Part shown: positions 1-10,990 of the stretch, one piece after another
How the letters are laid out: every line of letters begins with the position of its first letter
Numbering within the stretch: position 1 is the first letter of the stretch
Assembly: GCA_035772785.1 (NCBI GenBank)
Contig: JAOCPU010000057.1
Coordinates: 166,139-230,138 of the forward strand
Source: Phlebiopsis flavidoalba
Taxonomy: Eukaryota; Basidiomycota; Agaricomycetes; Polyporales; Phanerochaetaceae
Length of the DNA: 64,000 nucleotides
Direction: 5' to 3'
The notes under the pieces: model-generated
What the model was told of the DNA's origin: nothing
The model's database searches: none
Seen by the model: the letters and a program-made list of their open reading frames with translations, nothing else
Made by a program: the position numbers and the translations under genes

Positions 1-687
1 TGACAGCGACATTTACTGGACGTGTTACTAAGGCGGCCTCACCACAGCCCACTCTCAGGCTGAACAACTCGACAGTCTCGACGGGCCAATCTACCACCTT
101 TAACGGCCCCGTAATCGACGCAATTGCGTACGTACCGACAATTTTCGTTATGTAGAAGACGGCTAATTGTCCCAATTCACATAGTTTTTTGCAGACAGGT
201 GAGTCTGAGACCTCGTAGGAAGTCACCTCGTTTTGAGCAGGTATGTCTAGGCAGCTGTGGAACGAACGGCGAGGGGTGTACTTTAGTCGAGACTACGCTT
301 CGGAACCCTAGCACCCCCGGATCTGGTTCAGTCACGGAGATCATTCCGGGTGCTGTTATAGGCAATGTTGGATTTGGGTGGGTATCACGGCGAACATAGG
401 CAGCAGTTTTTTTAATACGCTGTGCAGATATTTTGGCGGTGGGTGTGACGGCGTAGGAATTGACTGTGAGGGTTCAACATAAACTTCGTTTTTTTTGCGC
501 TTTGTTGATCTGGCATTTGCTTCAGGTACGCCGACTGCCTGTTTACCTCGGGGGCCCGGAAGTCAACCCATCGAAGCGACCTGTGATGGAGACAATGTAA
601 GTGATAATCTTCGCCCACACAATGTAGCGCGTTAAAACTCACATTCCATAATGTAGGTCAAACCTCGAAATCACGTACTGTGATTGA
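1..687 (+). CDS. glycopeptide-family small secreted protein, copy A (5' end cut by window)
   Basis: Member of a small secreted protein family of basidiomycetes usually annotated as 'glycopeptide'; its biochemical role is unknown. The first visible exon reads PQPTLRLNNSTVSTG then GPVIDAIA up to about 129. A 14-nt micro-exon (185-198) encodes the (A)FLQT(G) join. Next comes SCGTNGEGCTLVETTLRNP near 250-320, then GCDGVGIDC near 430-460 and the terminal exon ending ITYCD-stop at 685-687. The signal peptide and first exons lie before the window. It is the most diverged of the four copies, and the last exon carries one extra A that breaks the VNLxITxC motif. Two conserved blocks are recognisable only across frame changes. 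Family assignment is from recalled family sequence and is firm; function is not known. Confidence 0.7.
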
Positions 688-1238
688 GGAGGGGACATGA
701 CTCCTACGGTCCATTTGATTGAAGCCTTACGCTATTACGCGCGCGGACATCTGGAATCATGATGGCTCCGAATAGTTGAAGTATTCGGCTGCCCAAAATT
801 GTAATTGATGACTTCGCACTTGTGTGGGCACCTGCGCGGACTCCAAACCTCGATATGGCGAATGTTGAAAGTCTGTTCTCCAGCAAATGTGGCCTGGCAA
901 CTCCTCTCGTATTCCTTAACATACGAGTAAGACAGTAACAACAGCGACTGAATGACCTAGCCACGAGATACAGAGGTTCGCAGACGCCTTGACCAGCGAC
1001 ATCTTGATCAAGTGTGGATACAGTTTGCTTCGCAAAACGACTCTCAAGAATTCCAACAGCTCATTGACGTGAAAACGAAGAGTGCGTGCGATTTATTTAT
1101 GCAGAACGTCCTAGCAGGGGGAGCTCACTACTGCGTTCAGTGGCTTGCCAATACATTGCTCAGAAGCCTTTCATTAATTTCATTAATCAAGCCGTATGCT
1201 CAAGACGCCTATTATGCCAACAGCGACGATGCGAGCAG
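688..1238. other. intergenic, no gene recognised
   Basis: Between glycopeptide copy A and the first carboxypeptidase. Short open frames occur on both strands, but none shows recognisable protein sequence or splice structure. The 3' part holds the promoter of the downstream gene. Confidence 0.5.
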
Positions 1239-1245
1239 TATAAAA
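1239..1245 (+). promoter_or_regulatory. TATA box of carboxypeptidase copy 1
   Basis: TATAAAA lies 44 bp before the proposed ATG at 1289. The paralogue at 53.7 kb has TATAAAT 67 bp before its ATG, which supports both starts. Confidence 0.6.
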
Positions 1246-1288
1246 TACATACCCCATCGACCCACCGCTCGCCTCTTGTGCGACTGCA

Positions 1289-3840
1289 ATGACGTCCCTC
1301 ACCCTGTTTTCGTCCTTGTCCCACAGCACTTGTTTTAGCACTTGCTCTTACAGATTCCGTGCAATGCTCGCATCATGTCCAAAGCAGAGGTCCGGCGCGC
1401 AAAAGCAAGCTACTTTGCCGTCTCTGCTGCTGCAGATTCCGTTATCCCTTCTCTGTAACGAGAAGAACATCACGTTTGCCAATCCTCGCGCCGAAGGCAA
1501 GTGTCCCGTCGCTCTGTGTCATCCTTCTCTAACTCGTTGAATTTAAAGACTTTTTTACGTGGATGGTCAGTCGATTCCTGAAGTCGATTTCGATGTGGGC
1601 CCTAGCTTGGGCAGGTCTCTTGCCCATCAGTAGTGATCCAGACGAAACTCGAAAGGTTTGCGTTGTTCTCTCTCGAGCGCGTGAAAAAAACTCGCTGAAT
1701 TTCCTTACAGCTGTTTTTCTGGTACCCTTTCCGGCACCAGTCCAGAGGGGTAGTGCCGACGACCTCATTTTCTTGGTACATCATCAGCCCCAAAGGTACA
1801 AATCCTGCAGTATTGATGGGGGGGGGGGGACTGTGAGCACAGGACAAACGGTGGGACCGGATGTTCAATCCTTAGAGGGCCTTCTTCAAGAAAACGGTGT
1901 ATGTGACCATTTGTGTCTCATCCCCCACGATGTTTTGTCTATACACGCTCAGCCTTTCAGCTGGGCTTGGGACAAGCCAAACCGACTCCAAATGAATTTA
2001 GCTGGACTAAATTGTCGAGTGTACTTTGGGTCGAACACAGCCCGTGGGCACCGGTTTTTCCCAAGGCGAAACCGAACATCAAGGTGGGTGGGGCAACCCG
2101 CTGGGCCGCCTTGTGCTGAGCATGCTCTGCCGTAGGATGAAGAGGACTTGGCTGCACAACTGGTCGGTTTCTTGCAGCAGTTCCTCGAAGTCTTCTCCGA
2201 GCTCAAGGGCAAGAATTTCTACCTTACCGGAGAGAGTGTGAGTGATGAACGATCTTCTGGAGTTAATCTTGCACTAATGGCTATGGAATATGCAGTACGC
2301 TGGGATGTACGTGCCGTGTCAGTATACACACTCGTCGCTGGCATATCCATGAGATGCTGACAATTACTAGATATCACCAACTACATTTTATGCAGCATCC
2401 GGGAATTCTCGACCTCAACACCAAAGGGTTTCTGGATCGGAGATCGTGAGTACGGTGCAGTTCACTTATGATTGATGAAACTCAAATGGGGTGGTCGTCT
2501 TGTGTTTCCAGCTTCGATCGGATGGGATGGTACATCCTGCAGGAAATGCCAGCGGTCAACTTCGTTCACAAGTACGAGTCTGCGTTCTATCTCAAGTATG
2601 CTACATTTCCCTGCGGACTCTTGTCTCAAATAAGGATGGGTAGCTCATTCCTGAGATTTCACAGGTCTCCACTTTCATGGCCGGAGATAGATGCAATCGC
2701 GGATAGGTAGTGGCCTGCTCTCCCCCTGGTTAGCGCCGACTACTCAGACAAGTATTCACGTATCCGCCGAAAAGGGCCACTTCCTACTACCGGGACTCTC
2801 TGTGAAAGGTGACGATGGTGTCAAGTTTGGAACATGATCTTTGAGGGCGCTCTCCTCGTCAATCCGGCGTTCGACATATACCGTGTCTTTGATATGGTGC
2901 GCGCTCACTCGATAATAATCTCTGGTCAGACCACATACTTCAGCATATTATAGTATCCAATTCCATGGGATGTTTTGGGTTTCCCGTAAGTGCTTAGTGG
3001 TATCTTATCGAAAATTCGCGCGAAAAACGCTCAAATTCCATCTCAGAGGATCTTTCCCTCAAGTGCAGACATTGCTCCCATACTACACTTCGATCGCAAA
3101 AGGATGTCAAGGAGGCGCCATCCATGCTCCAACCGATACCGTCTGGGCAGAATGCGCTAGCGACGACAGACCTGTGTGTCCCGCACAACGATAGCAGTCT
3201 TCCGTGCCGGGGTGACTGTGCTTCCCAGCGTAATCGAGGAAAAAAGCGAGCGCAGCGTTATCATTCACGGCCTGGCGGATTATATACTAATGGCAGTAAG
3301 GGTAGTGTCAACGTTTGGTCTGAGTATCTCCGTTGATGAAGTTTGCCTCTAGAACACGTGCAGTAATTCAAAAGTGAGTGTCGGCCGAGATCGCTTAGTT
3401 GAATGACTTTGCTGACGAACAACGGAATACAGCATGACCTGTACGTTGAAATACCTCGGGATTGTCATACCTCATTTCTCAAACGGCCCGTCTTAGGGCG
3501 ACAAGATGCAGGGGTTCCAGACTCCCATCACACAACGGTAGCTTGATCATCGACGGGATGGGGCACACTCGGGAACGTGCATACTGAACGTAACCTCACC
3601 TACTACGAGATTGCATTAAGTGGGCACATCGTGAGCATCTGAGCTGCCATAATTATGCATCGTCGGCTAATGTGATAACTTCGTCAGGGTCCCTCAGTTT
3701 CTCTCGCCCAGGTCTAAGCTGTGCGTGTACTACGGGGGGGGGGGTTCATTTGATACGTCGGGAACGTTCACCTGATATGTTGGATCTAGGCTTGTGCATC
3801 CGCATCAATGCAATTTCTGTTAGAGCCTCCGCGCGCTTAA
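1289..3840 (+). CDS. serine carboxypeptidase (peptidase S10), copy 1
   Basis: Secreted or vacuolar exopeptidase removing C-terminal residues. Blocks in order: NITFANPRAEGK (about 1465-1500), YVDGQSIPEVDFDVGP (1555-1605), LFFW (1712), the oxyanion region TNGG.GCS (1840-1850), FSWTKLSSVLWVE (1995-2035), FLQQFLEVFSELKGKNFYL then TGES (2165-2238). A 22-nt micro-exon at 2296-2317 gives YAGMYVP, so the catalytic Ser motif GESYAG is split by an intron. The Asp block HGLADYIL lies near 3268-3290 and the His block LSGH near 3618. The last exon, homologous to copy 2, ends at TAA 3838-3840. Frames are broken by extra bases (for example AGCTTGGGC for SWAG near 1606), and a G12 run lies in one intron. The oxyanion motif reads T where P is expected. 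All three catalytic regions remain, so it may be functional if the indels are errors. Confidence 0.75.
1818..1829. repeat. G12 homopolymer
   Basis: Run of twelve G inside an intron of the carboxypeptidase just before the oxyanion-hole exon. Similar runs occur elsewhere in the window; true length is uncertain if the assembly is indel-prone. Confidence 0.8.
3734..3744. repeat. G11 homopolymer
   Basis: Run of eleven G in the intron before the last exon of the first carboxypeptidase. Confidence 0.8.
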
Positions 3841-4199
3841 CCCCATAAGTCAAACATGCTTGAACCGCATCACCTCTGCGCATTGCCGTGTAAAGTGCCG
3901 AGCTCTCCCCTGGGGCCGAATGAACACCTGTAATTGACTAGGCCGCTGTCGCGACGAGCTCAACTACTAGTGTGTATGCAGCTACAAGTCAAGAGATGGC
4001 CCACCTTCGTGATAATGGATAAATTCTTCCAATGTTCAAGCCTTCAAGATGGAAATAAAAACGCGGGGTACCAGTGCAAGGATAACCAAGTCTAATACTC
4101 AAGTCACAAACCAATCTGACCGTGTGACTCTAGTGTTCCGAATGGGGAAATCAGCTAGTCGCTTCTTCGTGGACGCAGTGATCCCATCATGACGTCCGC
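3841..4199. other. intergenic, nothing recognised
   Basis: Between the first carboxypeptidase and the start of the tandem duplication. No long frame, no TATA-plus-start pair and no repeat was seen. Confidence 0.5.
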
Positions 4200-4260
4200 A
4201 TGGCTTTGTCCGCCGTTTGCAATTTCTTAGGGTCGCTCACTGACCAGATGCTCCTGGTCA

Positions 4261-5530
4261 TTGTCCCGACAGAACAGACCATCTATTTCCATGCCTCAAT
4301 ACGAGAATAGCCGAGGGTCGCATTTCCTTGACATTCCCTGGGGACGTACTTCTACCCGATGCCGTCCGTGCCTTCATAGAGAGTTACCAGTCTGTGATTC
4401 AAGTCGGCCTTCCTTCAATTGGTACGGAGACTTGACACACTGCCGCGTGGGGCCGAAAAGGTTGTATGTTTGGCCCTTGATTAGGGGGGGCTCCTATGTG
4501 GCGAAACACCTTTCGAGTCAACCTTTTTTGCTTACATTTGTGGTCCATCGCGCTCACATCATTTTTAGATTAAATCCACGCTTATTGTGGATGTAAAGGG
4601 CCTTGTCTACCACCGTTCGTAGCTGCGCCAACATACTTTAGCTATCGAGGTACATACCGTGCTCCTCGGATACTCCAAGCGATGTCTGCAGCGCGGGCTC
4701 CAACAAGGTCGCATGGCTTTCGGGATCCGTCGCTGGATGCGGGTACGTAATTCAAAGGCCCCACAGTGCCATTCGGAAAAAAACCAGTCTTCCACTTCGC
4801 AGAGGTCATCAAATGAATTAGTCTACATGGTGAGAGTGGACAGATGGAGGGAACTAGCTGCATTCCTAAGGCGTTATCCGGCGCCGGCGGCGCATTGTCA
4901 TGGTAGTGTGATTTTTTTACTGCACAGAAAGTCTAATGCTTTAGCTCTCTACAGCTCCACTCACGACAGCGCCGTAGACCAACCCGCGATGAAGAAACGG
5001 TGTTAAAGGTATGAGGCGGTGTGAATGATCAAAATTGATACTTCGCATCGGATGACAGACGTGCGAGGTCGGCTGCAACTCCCGAACTTGGTTGGTCGAT
5101 GTCACTGTCACCTGCTCCGTCTAGAACTTGGGTACTCAGCAGTGACTAGGAATGTATACACCGTCGTACACGCGAACCCAGACAAGGACTCGGTACGTCC
5201 CCACAATCACTCTCTTGCGGTGCTATCCGCTGATCGCATTCAATATAGTAGCCTATATTCGATGGTCCGTTGTGGACAATGTCTGTATGTAGTGTAAATA
5301 ATGGGCGTCGATGTTTTCATAACTGGTGTGTATCGAATTTCGGCTATAGTGTCCTGCGCTGAACTCATTTTGAGTATGGTTGGTAGACGGTTCCCAGGCA
5401 TCGGTAATGTCTATGTCGCCTGATTTCGCACAGATAAATCGGACGACTCTGTTGTTTAAGGGCCCCTTCGAACCTCGGGATGTCACTGCATGCGGCCCAA
5501 AATCCGTAAGTCAGTGTAAACAGATTCTGA
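4261..5530 (+). other. unrecognised coding-like region inside the duplicated unit
   Basis: A stretch reading LTFPGDVLLPDAVRAFIES and QVGLPSIGTET (about 4326-4432) looks protein-coding. The equivalent place in the right unit still gives VGKPP..LPSISTET. Further downstream, blocks around 4665-4745, 4950-5000 and 5060-5110 are also shared and are flanked by possible GT and AG sites. I cannot assign the protein to a family, fix a start, or decide whether it is a live spliced gene or two decayed copies. Orientation is inferred from the best reading frame only. Confidence 0.35.
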
Positions 5531-5536
5531 TCCATT

Positions 5537-5550
5537 ATGGACTGCGATCT
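5537..5550 (+). promoter_or_regulatory. shared ATGGACTGCGATC element, copy B
   Basis: The 13-mer ATGGACTGCGATC also occurs at 8941 and 10723, each time upstream of a glycopeptide gene (422, 392 and 268 bp before the ATG). Here it opens an 87-codon frame beginning MDCDL. It could be a regulatory site, the start of a short gene, or a relic of the duplication. Confidence 0.35.
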
Positions 5551-5887
5551 GTTTGTCCATTCTCTTCTCCCCAAGATCCTTACAGGTACGGAGAAGGACG
5601 CTCTCCTTCGGAGACGTTTCTCAATATACTTCTCCAAAGTCACGTCACCAGAAATAACTACAGTTTTACCCAAGCTGGTCACGTTGAGGGGGGGGTACCT
5701 CGCTTCATTGGTAATAGCGGCCATCGACGGTAGTCGAGTCGGCTCAAGCTTACAGATGTCGGCCGGGGTGGCTCTGCTCGCAGCGGTCTCTAGTTCATGA
5801 TGGACACCCCAGGCTAACGTTACCTCAGCCTCGTGCGTGAAGCGTACTGTCGGCATGCGGCGCTTCCTGACCCGATGCCTTCCAGGT

Positions 5888-5894
5888 TATAAAA
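5888..5894 (+). promoter_or_regulatory. TATA box of glycopeptide copy B
   Basis: TATAAAA 65 bp before the ATG at 5959, matching TATAAAA 63 bp before copy C and TATATAA 56 bp before copy D. Confidence 0.6.
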
Positions 5895-5958
5895 CCTCCT
5901 TGGATGTACAGGTAATACCTCAGTCTCATAGCTCTAGCTTCCTCTGAAACTCCTCGAC

Positions 5959-6908
5959 ATGTCCGCCGCCCGTTTTTTTTCTTTACTGCTGTTCTTGCCT
6001 CGGCCCTAATCATCGCTGGTAAGGTCAAGCGCCGAGCAGCATACCGTCGTGTTTACTAACAAGTAGGTCGAACTTTTCGTTTGTGTGCACATTCTTTAAT
6101 CATCACAAACTTGTAGCTGTGGCTTCGGAACGGTATTGCAATCAATTTGCACGTTGGAGCTCATCACTTAGCTTTTTTAGCCTCTTCTCAAAGCCAATGG
6201 CCAGACTCTCTCCACCGGAGGGTCCGTAACGTTCGGTGGCCCCTTGATTTCTGCAATTGCGTCAGTCTTTTCACTAGTCTCCATTCGTCCACCGCTTATA
6301 CTCACCTCTCAATGCTCGCAGCTTTTTGCAGACTGGTGTGTAACCTTCTCAATATCACGGGCTCCCACACGGCTTTCTGATACGTTGTCATAGGTGGCTG
6401 TGGAGGACAATGGTGAGGGCTGCACGTTGGTTGAAACCACCCTGAAGAACCCCACCTCTCCTGGCTCGGGTTCCAGTACCGATATCTCCCTCATCCCTCC
6501 GTGAGTCACACTTTGCTTTCTTGACGTTTTTCAGTTCAATTAAACAAGGGCCCTAGACACTCCTTCTCCGTTACGTCTGGATTCGGGTAAGCACGTTGGG
6601 TCTTACTCATCATTGGCCGCCTTCTGATATTCATAACTTCACTAGCTACTTCGGCGGGTGTGATGGGGCCGGAGCAGACTGTAAGTACTTCTACACCATT
6701 CCGGCGTGCTTAACTTTATATTGACTCTTGATCTAGGCACCTTCTCTGGATGCCCCACAGCCTTCCACAACCCGGGCGACACCGGTGTTCAGGTTGCCTG
6801 CCAGGATAACAACGTCAGTCCTGATGCATTTTAGTATTCCGCACTAGGCTCAACATGACTCCCAATCGTGCCAATTAGGTCAACCTTGCCATTACGTTCT
6901 GCGACTAA
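5959..6908 (+). CDS. glycopeptide-family small secreted protein, copy B
   Basis: Best resolved copy. Proposed exons: 5959-6062, 6117-6132, 6181-6260, 6322-6335, 6394-6500, 6557-6586, 6646-6680, 6737-6813 and 6879-6908. Start MSAARFFSLLL plus LASALIIAG gives a signal peptide; the mature part begins about EQHTVVFTN. Micro-exon 2 (16 nt) encodes CGFGT. Exon 3 gives PLLKANGQTLSTGGSVTFGG and exon 4 (14 nt) gives FLQT. Exon 5 gives GEGCTLVETTLKNPTSPGSG, exons 6-7 give HSFSVTSGFGYFGGCDGAGAD, and the end is VNLAITFCD-stop. Extra bases interrupt the signal peptide (TAA near 6008), the AEQ region and the GGDN region. Without those single-base insertions the gene would be whole. Family known; function unknown. 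Confidence 0.78.
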
Positions 6909-8940
6909 ACTCACAAATGCTCGGGAACGGCCGATTGCTTGTGGCCGGCTCTTGTGCTGAGCGACTCCCTGTGTATTATAGTCCGTAAAAACAAATCGTC
7001 CAAGGGTATATTGATACTGCTACGAATGCTGCGTGCTTGATCTTTTCAGCGATGCGCCAGTCAGGAAGCGTTGCTGCAGTGTTTGTGTATGTTAGCATCG
7101 AAGGCCCTTGATTACCATATTTGTGACGGGGTTTGAATTTTCATTCGCACCGCGACACCCGTGCACGTGTCAATGTGCTTCTGCCCGCGCGCTCACTCAC
7201 ACGGGAGTCACATCGTCCAGCCCCGTTCCAAGCTCAAGAACGAGCAAAGAACGGCATGAAAGTGTGTACCACAGTATTATGCATCACTGGGACGGATGCG
7301 GGTTTGCAAACACATGTCCAAGGAATGGCATGTGTCCTCGACGCTCGGTCTGAAATTATCATGACGCGTAGCCCAAGTTGCTCAATTGGGCAAACGCAAA
7401 ACACCGTCTATGTCGAGAAACAGGAGCAGTAGACGTCAGTCCCTCTAGTCGCTGCCATTGAACAAGTGTAAGTCTCCCAATACAACTGCTGGATCCGTCT
7501 TACAACGGATCCAGAGCTTGTCACAGACGGCCCGTTTGACTTTTTACTCTACTTACTGCTAATTAAGATCAGGCCGTTGATCGAAATCCAGCAATGCGTA
7601 CCCCCCTGATCGCCTGGGGGGACCCTTGGGAGGATTCTATTCTAAACGGGGAAAGCCGGCACCACACATCCTCATGGCTCTCGTCTTACCGTTTGCAATT
7701 TCCTAGGGTCATCCCATTGACCGGGTTCGCTGGTCATTGCCCTTGACAGAGCCAGACCATCTATTTCTATCTTTTCGACACGAGGATATCGAGGGCAACG
7801 TTTCTCAGGGGCGTATTTCTATCCGCCTCCCGTGCCTTCAAGGTAGGAAAGCCGCCCGCCGTCCTTCCTTCAATCAGCACGGAGACTTGACATGACCGGC
7901 GTGTAGTGTCAAAGGTTCTATGTCTGGCTCTTGATGACTTTTTGTCTTATTCTATCTCTTTCCAAGTACAGTGTTGCTACTAGATGTGGCCTACTACACT
8001 CACATCATTCTTCTAGGTAAAACCGCGGTAATCGGTGGATGTAAAGAGGCACTGTCTACCTCCGCCATAGCTGCGGGAACATATTCCAGCTGTAGAGGCA
8101 CCATGCGCTGCAGATACTCCAAGCGATGTCTCTAACGCGGCATATCACAAAGTCGCATGCTTTTCGGGATTTGTCGTTGGATGCGGGTACGTGATGTCAG
8201 GTTTACGCTGTGCCATTCGGAATACCAGGCTCACACTGTAAAGTTCGCAGAAATCACAATTGGTAGAGGAAATTCTCTACACGGCCTGTTTCCAAGATAG
8301 AGGATACTCGACGTATTCTTGGGAAGGCTCCACGGAACCCCGGCGCGCACCGTTACTAGTACCTACCACAGAAAGTCCTACGGTTCAGCTCCTACGCCCC
8401 ACCCTACGGCGCCGTTGACTAGCCCGCGACGGAGACAAGAAAACGGTGTTTACAAGGTATCAGGCGGTGTGAGCGATCAACGATTGATGCCTCGCATTGG
8501 CACATGTCAGACGTGTCGGCTGCAACTCCCGAATATCCAACGTCGCCTGCCCGGCCGGGGCGCGCCTGCTCGCCAGCAATGACTGGCTTGGTCTGGAATG
8601 TAATACATTGTTGTACAAGGAGTCGGTACGCTCAAATCATTTTTGCGGTGTAATCCGCTGATCGCACTCGCCGTAGTAGCCTCGGCTGATCCGTAGGCTC
8701 ATCACCAACATTATCTGCACGTATCGCGTGCAATGGTGCTTACTACTTTCATATTAAGTATGGTTGACCACAATGCTCTTAGTAAAGTTTTATTGACTAT
8801 CGTTGATTATTAGACGGCCGGCTCTGCTTTTCGAGTTGGTCACCTGTTTTGCACAGCTCAGTCGGAGCTGCCCACGGACACCGTCAACACCGGAACACAG
8901 ATAGTTCAAAACGCCGCAGCTAGTCGGATTCTGATGCGTA

Positions 8941-8954
8941 ATGGACTGCGATCT
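8941..8954 (+). promoter_or_regulatory. shared ATGGACTGCGATC element, copy C
   Basis: Second occurrence of the 13-mer, 392 bp upstream of the copy C start. The frame opened by its ATG reads MDCDLL and then diverges from the copy B frame. Confidence 0.35.
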
Positions 8955-9263
8955 TCTGTGCCACTCCCCCCCTCCGCAAGATTCTTACAGGCACAGAGAA
9001 GCACGCCTCATGAAGCGAGGCTTCCAATATACTTTCTCGTGGACATGCTACCTGGAAGATCTACAAGTCTTGCTCAAGCTGTCATCTCACTTGAACATGA
9101 ACAACGGCCCCAGACGATACTCGAGTTAGCTCGAGCTATAGGTGCCGGCCGGACAGCCGTACGGCGACCTAGGCTCATGATGGAGACCTCGGCCTAAACT
9201 TACCTCAGGCTTTGAAGGCAAGCATACCACCGGCATGCGCTTCCTGAGCCGGTGTCTGTCAGG

Positions 9264-9270
9264 TATAAAA
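9264..9270 (+). promoter_or_regulatory. TATA box of glycopeptide copy C
   Basis: TATAAAA 63 bp before the ATG at 9333, at the same relative place as in copy B. Confidence 0.6.
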
Positions 9271-9332
9271 TCCCACTGAACGTGCTGGTTATCCTCAGCC
9301 ACAGCTCCAATACCCTCTGCAAACCAATCGAC

Positions 9333-10283
9333 ATGTCCGCCTCCCCTGGTTCTTCGCCGCTTTCCTCGCCTCGGCGTTCATTATTGCCGGTGTCAAAGCT
9401 GAGCAGCACGAAGTTGTGTTCACCAACAAGTAGGCTCGACTCATACTTATTATTTGCATCCTCTAATCGCCATGAGCTTTTAGATGTGGTCATGGAACGG
9501 TATTGACCCACCAAACACACTAGGCTACCACGTGACTGAATTTTTCAATAGCCCCTTCTCAAAGTCAACGGTCAGACCCTCTCCACTGGAGGATCCGTCA
9601 CGATTAATGGGGCCCTCTAATTTCTGCGATTGCGTCAGTTTCCTCCATGAATTTTCATTTACCACCAATGTTGACTTTTGTATAATCTTTGCAGTTATTT
9701 GCAAACTGGTACGAACCTGAGTCGTGCAGATCAGTAAACCTCTGTAACACACGCTATCACAGGGAGCTGTGGAAACAACGGCGAGGGATGTACTTTGATT
9801 GAGACCACCCTGAAGAACCCTACTAGCCACTCCAGGCTCGGGCCTCGAGCACCGATATCTCCCTCATTTCTCCGTGAGTCCAAAATTCACTTTCTTACCA
9901 CGTTGTAGCTCGCCTAAATGACATCGCTAGACACGCGTTCTCCGTTACATCTGGATTCGGGTAGGCACGATGGCTATTACTTTCGACCTAAATTTGATGC
10001 TTCTAATCCTACTAGCTACTTTGGCGGATGTGATGGGGCTGGAGCAGACTGTCAGTACCTCGTTTACGAGCTCTAGATTACTCGACGCTAAGTCTCGATC
10101 TAGGCACATACTCCGGATGCCCCACGGCCTTCCACAGCTCGGGCGACACTCACGTCCAGGTCGCATGCCAAGCCAACAACGTCAGTATTGATACATTCCA
10201 ACACTTTGTTCGATGCTAAACTAACTTCCAACGTCACGCGTCATCGTTCAGGTCAACCTCGCCATCACGTTCTGTGCGATTAA
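9333..10283 (+). CDS. glycopeptide-family small secreted protein, copy C
   Basis: Same exon plan as copy B. Exon 1 encodes a signal peptide (WFFAAFLASAFIIAGVKA) followed by EQHEVVFTNK, reached one frame away from the ATG. The 16-nt micro-exon is 9484-9499 and the 14-nt micro-exon is 9695-9708 (YLQT). Later blocks are PLLKVNGQTLSTGGSVTING, SCGNNGEGCTLIETTLKNP, an HAFSVTSGFG-like join near 9930, GGCDGAGAD near 10022-10050 and VNLAITFC with TAA near 10281. Extra bases lie after MSAS, in NGPL (near 9612-9621) and at the terminal Cys codon. Substitutions relative to copy B are spread through the exons but the conserved Cys and Gly positions are kept, suggesting the copy was under constraint. Confidence 0.72.
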
Positions 10284-10722
10284 GGAGTCAGAGCGCTCGG
10301 AGTGTTCGTCGACTATTAGCGTTTAACTTCCATGCTGTAGGATTGTAACTCTCATTGTGTATAATAGCTTGCAAGAACAAATCATACGAGGCTATCCGCG
10401 ATAACGACTTGAATGATGTGTGATTCCAATGATGGTCGAGCGCCGGTCCTTCGGGAGGCTGCTATAATGTTTGTGCGTGTTAGCATCAAAAGCCCTTGGT
10501 TACTATATTCGTTACGACCGCCGGGGTCGTTTTCGTCCGCACAGCCACGACTATCTGCTCAGCCGCGCGCGTGCCCACAACGACTGGTCTCAAGAGGAAC
10601 CAAGCGTTCCTGACCTCATAATAACCTACTACAAAGAGTTATTCTGGGTGCGTTGAACGATGTGACTGCCAAATTTTCACGTTTTGTGAAGGCATCATTG
10701 ACGCCCGCACTTTAAACTTAGA

Positions 10723-10736
10723 ATGGACTGCGATCC
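10723..10736 (+). promoter_or_regulatory. shared ATGGACTGCGATC element, copy D
   Basis: Third occurrence of the 13-mer, 268 bp upstream of copy D, in sequence that otherwise does not align well to the duplicated units. Its retention outside the duplication is the main argument that it may be functional. Confidence 0.35.
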
Positions 10737-10774
10737 CTCGCATGATGCGGAAGTTCGCTGAAACATATCGACCT

Positions 10775-10790
10775 GGGGGGGGGGGGGGGG
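10775..10790. repeat. G16 homopolymer
   Basis: Longest G run of the window, between the shared 13-mer and the TATA box of glycopeptide copy D. Confidence 0.8.
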
Positions 10791-10928
10791 AACGTGCAGG
10801 CATCGTATGCAACGTCAACGCATAGCCATTGCCACACCATGCGCCTGTAGTACTTTACTCGATGTGCGACCCAACGTACGACTCGACCATGCAACAGTGG
10901 AGCACACATATGATTGTCAGAGGCCTAG

Positions 10929-10935
10929 TATATAA
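10929..10935 (+). promoter_or_regulatory. TATA box of glycopeptide copy D
   Basis: TATATAA 56 bp before the ATG at 10991. Confidence 0.5.
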
Positions 10936-10990
10936 CTGTAAACAATTCGATTTGCTTTGTACTCATTCATCACAGAGGTACTTGACCACC

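Larger units (their letters stand above)
4200..7260 (+). repeat. left unit of a diverged ~3 kb tandem duplication
   Basis: Aligns by eye, in order and orientation, to 7675-10590. Anchors include GTTTGCAATTTC (4215 and 7690), CAGACCATCTATTTC (4275 and 7752), ACTCCAAGCGATGTCT (4672 and 8117), CGGCTGCAACTCCCGAA (5071 and 8517) and ATGGACTGCGATCT (5537 and 8941). It also contains glycopeptide copy B and about 350 bp of 3' flank (GTGT.TGTTAGCATC near 7085 and 10470). Nucleotide identity looks like roughly 75% outside the coding exons, with many indels, so the duplication is old. Confidence 0.75.
7675..10590 (+). repeat. right unit of the diverged tandem duplication
   Basis: Counterpart of 4200-7260, offset about 3.4 kb, containing glycopeptide copy C at the equivalent place. 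The non-glycopeptide part (7675-8900) keeps the same shared anchors but is more open-frame poor than the left unit. No terminal repeats or target-site duplication were seen at the edges, so unequal exchange is more likely than a mobile element. Confidence 0.7.
10284..10928. other. spacer between glycopeptide copies C and D
   Basis: The first 300 bp belong to the 3' flank of the duplication. The remainder holds the third ATGGACTGCGATC element, a G16 run and the copy D promoter. No additional gene is recognised. Confidence 0.5.
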
